Origin: Unio delphinus
Lineage: Eukaryota > Mollusca > Bivalvia > Unionida > Unionidae
DNA: 64,000 nucleotides
Reading direction: 5' to 3'
Assembly (NCBI GenBank): GCA_029339505.1
Contig: JAQISU010000346.1
Coordinates: forward strand, 1,499,501 to 1,563,500
Shown: positions 60,809-64,000 of the stretch, one piece after another
Position numbering within the stretch: the first letter of the stretch is position 1
Layout of the letters: each line of letters starts with the position of its first letter
Position numbers and translations under genes: made by a program
The notes under the pieces: generated by a model
Seen by the model: only the letters and a program-made list of their open reading frames with translations
Databases searched by the model: none
Told to the model about the DNA's origin: nothing

Positions 60809-62450
60809 GCAATTTCTACTTAAAGCTGGTTCTATTTAGAGTCTTGTTATTTGAAACAAATCGCATACATAGTACATTTCATAGCTTAAATATAAGATAA
60901 AAACAAAAATTAAAATTAAGATTAATTAAATAATTGGAGTAAGGTCATTAGAATAGGTTCGATAGCGCACCACAACGGGCATTGCACCAAACGTAAAACA
61001 AGTTTACATACACAGAAAACCACGATCTCCGTGAACCGTCTTTTAGCTGGATATTTATAATCCATTTACTTTCGTAACATACCCGTTTCTTTCTTTCATA
61101 AATGAGATAATATAAGATTTCCAACGCTTTACATGTTATACGTAAATTAACGCTTATGAATTAGGAACAAAATTTAATAGTATAAATGAGACGTTAAAGT
61201 TTATTAGGCCTAGTTTTCATATGATGGCATTGCTACCATCTCTCAAATATTAGCGTTTCTAAGCTGAAATACTGTTATCTTTTATAAAATAACATGCAAA
61301 GTTGATAAAAATACCAACAGTAAACATTTTAATAACATTTTATCTTGTTTCGTTATCCCAAAGAAACATTCGTTGTTCGAATTTTAAAAGTTTCTATACG
61401 AAATATTAATTAACTAAATTGTATATCTCGTTTAACGTTAAATTATATTTGGGAAACGCCAACATTTATACTGAAAATATTGAAAGGGTTTCACATACAT
61501 GCAGAACTCTTGACTTTTAACTAAAGCAACAAAATAATTCATAATATGCATGTAATGTTGTCATGTGGCCACATTTTCAAAATCCGAAACAGCCAATGAC
61601 TTTTTTTTATTAAATAGATTGATTATATATACGAGTTTGAGTAGATATCTGGAAATGTTTCACTAGTGAAGTTGTGAACTAAGCAGTGATGATACAAACG
61701 TTTTCCACTGCACGAGTGTAGTATTTCCATATATCGACTGAAACAGCGTAGATTTTCTTCTCATTTTACATTGTGTTAAGCCATTTTGCTTTGCTGGATA
61801 TTTTTCATTCCGGGTCAAAGCGATTACCAGCTGCAATTCTACTGCGATGAAAAGAAAGAAGTTCCTAAATTTGGCAATATATTTTAGGACAGAGACATTT
61901 TACAGATTTAACTTGTAGATAACATACTCCAGCTTTCGTAATTCGTCTAATTAATGACTATTCGTCCGAAAATGAAGAAAAATTTTTTTTAAACATATTA
62001 CATGTGTGGAATGATATTGCTGTGGTGGGGAAATTTAGAAATATCAGAGCGTATCATCTTTACATAAAGAAATCTCAATACTTGTGAGTTAACGTCTAAG
62101 ACGTTTATTCTTAATTTGTTTCTACATTCAAACGGAACATGTTTTTAGTGGGTTAAGCAAGCTTATAAGTTAGTCGGGTGGTAGAGGCTACATCCAGTTT
62201 TCTTATGCCATTTAACTTCGTCTGCAATGAATACTAATGAACACCCAGCATATAGATGGTTTTCAAACATGACAGCTATGAGTACAGATAGGTACTTAAA
62301 AATAAAACACACACGATATACTGTGGTGCATATTGATTGTTGTAGGTGCAACCTAACGACTTGCTTATAAATCTGGCATTAATTATATTCTGGTCAATCC
62401 AGTGACCAAATGATTTGTCTTTTAAACTTATTCCGTGTGCATGCCGCGAT
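60808..62450. other. Intergenic, nothing recognised
   Basis: AT-rich unique sequence. Confidence 0.4.
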
Positions 62451-62545
62451 AGAGCGATAAAGCGATGCAAGGAACGGTGGAATTACCATCGCTCCATGGC
62501 ATCGCGCCATGGCTGTATCGCGCCATCGCATCGCTTCATCGCTCC
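62451..62545. repeat. Short ATCGC/CCATGG-rich imperfect repeat
   Basis: atcgctccatgg, atcgcgccatgg, atcgcgccatcgcatcgc and atcgctccatg succeed one another; an unusually CpG-rich patch beside the SINE. Confidence 0.6.
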
Positions 62546-62575
62546 ATGAAGTGACTGTCACTAATATGATTCCAT

Positions 62576-62849
62576 GCATATCGCTACAATGTCAGTTTTG
62601 CGGCAGTTTATAGTGATATTTATCACTGTGGCATCATGTTGCAGACATGTAGCATTATGTACCACCAGGACGCCTTGTCTGGGTGACACTAGGCCAACCA
62701 TGTCTAACAATAACCTCTTAATGCTGAACGCCTATCGAGACACCTGTTAGTACAGTTTTTATGTCTTTGGTATGACACGACTAGCGTTCGAATCAGCGAC
62801 CTCCCACATCCTATGCGAACGCTCTAACCATTAGGCCACCGGCTTGGTC
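62576..62849 (-). mobile_element. tRNA-derived SINE, near full length
   Basis: Minus-strand head with ggtggcctaatggttagagc (box A side) and a B-box-like cgaacgc, then the shared body down to tgtagcgatatgc. The head is more decayed than in the 44.3 kb copy. Confidence 0.85.
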
Positions 62850-62867
62850 AACGTATTTATGTTGTGA

Positions 62868-62962
62868 TATGATGCTAAATGTCTGCGGCATGATGCCAAG
62901 GATATATAAATCACAATACTCTGCCACACCACAGACGTTGTAGCGATTTGACTGAAAAAGTG
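62868..62962 (+). mobile_element. Partial SINE body in opposite orientation
   Basis: Plus strand atgctaaatgtctgcggcatgatgcc through cgttgtagcgatttgactga is the SINE body and tail inverted relative to the neighbouring copy. The head is missing. Confidence 0.75.
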
Positions 62963-63149
62963 CAACGCTAAAAATCAACATCACATGCACACAGTTCCAT
63001 GATCACGGTACTTGTTACAAAAGATGATATTCGCCACATTTCCATGAGTATGACGTCATAGTTTAGTACAGCTGGGAACATATTCACTGCAATAGTATAG
63101 TGACGACTCGGACCGGTACGATAGAAAACCACCACACAAGTTTCGTGAT

Positions 63150-63600
63150 TTTGACAACATAGTCAAGTACAGTATAGAAGCTGTGCACCGCAAAAGTATG
63201 GTGACGACACAATCAGGTACAACACAATTAATAATCCCCTCAATAGTATCGTGACGACACAGAGTAGTACAACATAATCAATAATCCCCACAACAGTATC
63301 ATGACGACACAGAGTAGTACAACATAATCAATAATCCCCACAACAGTATCATGACGACAAGGCCCGGTACAACATAATTAATAATCCCTACAACAGTATC
63401 GTGACGACACAGAGTAGTACAACATAATCAATAATCCCCACAACAGTATCATGACGACACAGACCGGTACAAAAGAAGTAATAATCCCCACAACATTATC
63501 ATGACGACAAGGCCTGGTACAACATAATTAATAATCCATACAACAGTATCGTAACGACACAGAGTAGTACAACATAATTAATAAGCGCCACGACAGTTTC
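63150..63600. repeat. 50-bp minisatellite
   Basis: About eight units of cagtatcgtgacgacacagagtagtacaacataatcaataatcccca type (exact 50-bp step between 63261 and 63311). Two forms alternate, acacagagtag and acaaggcccgg. Confidence 0.93.
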
Positions 63601-63764
63601 GCGATGGTTACTACACAATCTTACAATAGAGATATTCTACACTTCAACACTTCCATGACTACCAAACCGGATACAGTTGGGATACTATTATCCAATACAG
63701 TTCGTTAATACGAAGCCATGCTCAATAACGATAATATTCACCAAATCCCTTTCACGCCTTCTGA

Positions 63765-64000
63765 CCCTGGTAGAGATACTATTCACCACAATAGTTTCGT
63801 GACTACATAGACTGGTAGAGGTAATATTCACCACAATAGTTTCTTGATTACATAGACGGGTAGAGGTAATATTCACCACAATAGTTTCGTGACTACATAG
63901 ACTGGTAGAGGTAATATTCACCACAATAGTTTCGTGACTACATAGACTGGTAGAGGTAATATTCACCACAATAGTTTCGTGACTACATAGACTGGTAGAG
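63765..64000. repeat. 45-bp minisatellite reaching the window edge
   Basis: Units of actggtagaggtaatattcaccacaatagtttcgtgactacatag, five or more, running off the right end. The minus strand is open through it (15-residue repeat VNITSTSLCSHETIV), which follows from a 45-bp period without stops; no start, splice site or coding neighbour supports it as a gene. Confidence 0.92.

Overview
The window is AT-rich, intron-rich animal nuclear DNA. The coding content is extracellular: signal peptides, thrombospondin type 1 (TSR) modules, calcium-binding EGF modules, a mucin-like stalk and a transmembrane exon. The repeats are tRNA-derived SINEs, non-LTR retrotransposon fragments and many microsatellites. 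I infer a marine lophotrochozoan, most likely a mollusc. No bacterial-type operon, rRNA, true tRNA or CRISPR was seen.

Two paralogous minus-strand genes dominate. Gene 1 starts at 32995 with an exon coding a signal peptide plus TSR/EGF-like module. After a 5.8 kb intron it enters a tandem array (1-27745) of about 2.57 kb units. Each complete unit holds three 114-bp, phase 1-1 EGF exons, called here A, B and C by rising coordinate, so the protein order is C-B-A. I count 31 exons with both splice edges (11 A, 10 B, 10 C), one truncated C remnant, one frameshifted EGF exon at 29.5 kb, and a degenerate EGF-like relic in the A-B intron. The gene runs off the left edge. Exon 1 and the listed exons would give about 1,290 residues inside the window, but exon B1 carries a nonsense codon near the left edge.

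Gene 2 (56729-49882) is short and can be assembled completely from four exons whose phases all agree: signal peptide plus TSR/EGF-like module; a Thr/Ser-rich stalk of near 10-residue repeats; a small Cys-rich EGF-like exon; and a transmembrane helix with a short tail and stop codon. The product is a predicted 372-residue type I membrane protein. Its first exon is a clear paralogue of gene 1 exon 1.

Between the genes (33-49 kb) lie non-coding DNA and mobile-element debris. A broken, RNase H-bearing I-group-like LINE (43676-47710, minus) has a SINE inserted in its RNase H domain, flanked by an 11-bp target-site duplication. Next to it are three tandem copies of a 233-bp repeat and a 50-bp perfect inverted repeat. 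Other relics are an L2/CR1-type LINE 3' end (31.56-32.06 kb), a Penelope-like GIY-YIG fragment (28.57-28.91 kb) and further SINE copies. The right end (57-64 kb) is non-coding, with microsatellites and two adjoining minisatellites (50-bp then 45-bp period) that reach the edge.

The most notable signal is the three-exon EGF array. Its module types carry different consensus sites for Notch-type O-glycosylation, so repeat growth would copy a periodic glycosylation pattern along the protein.
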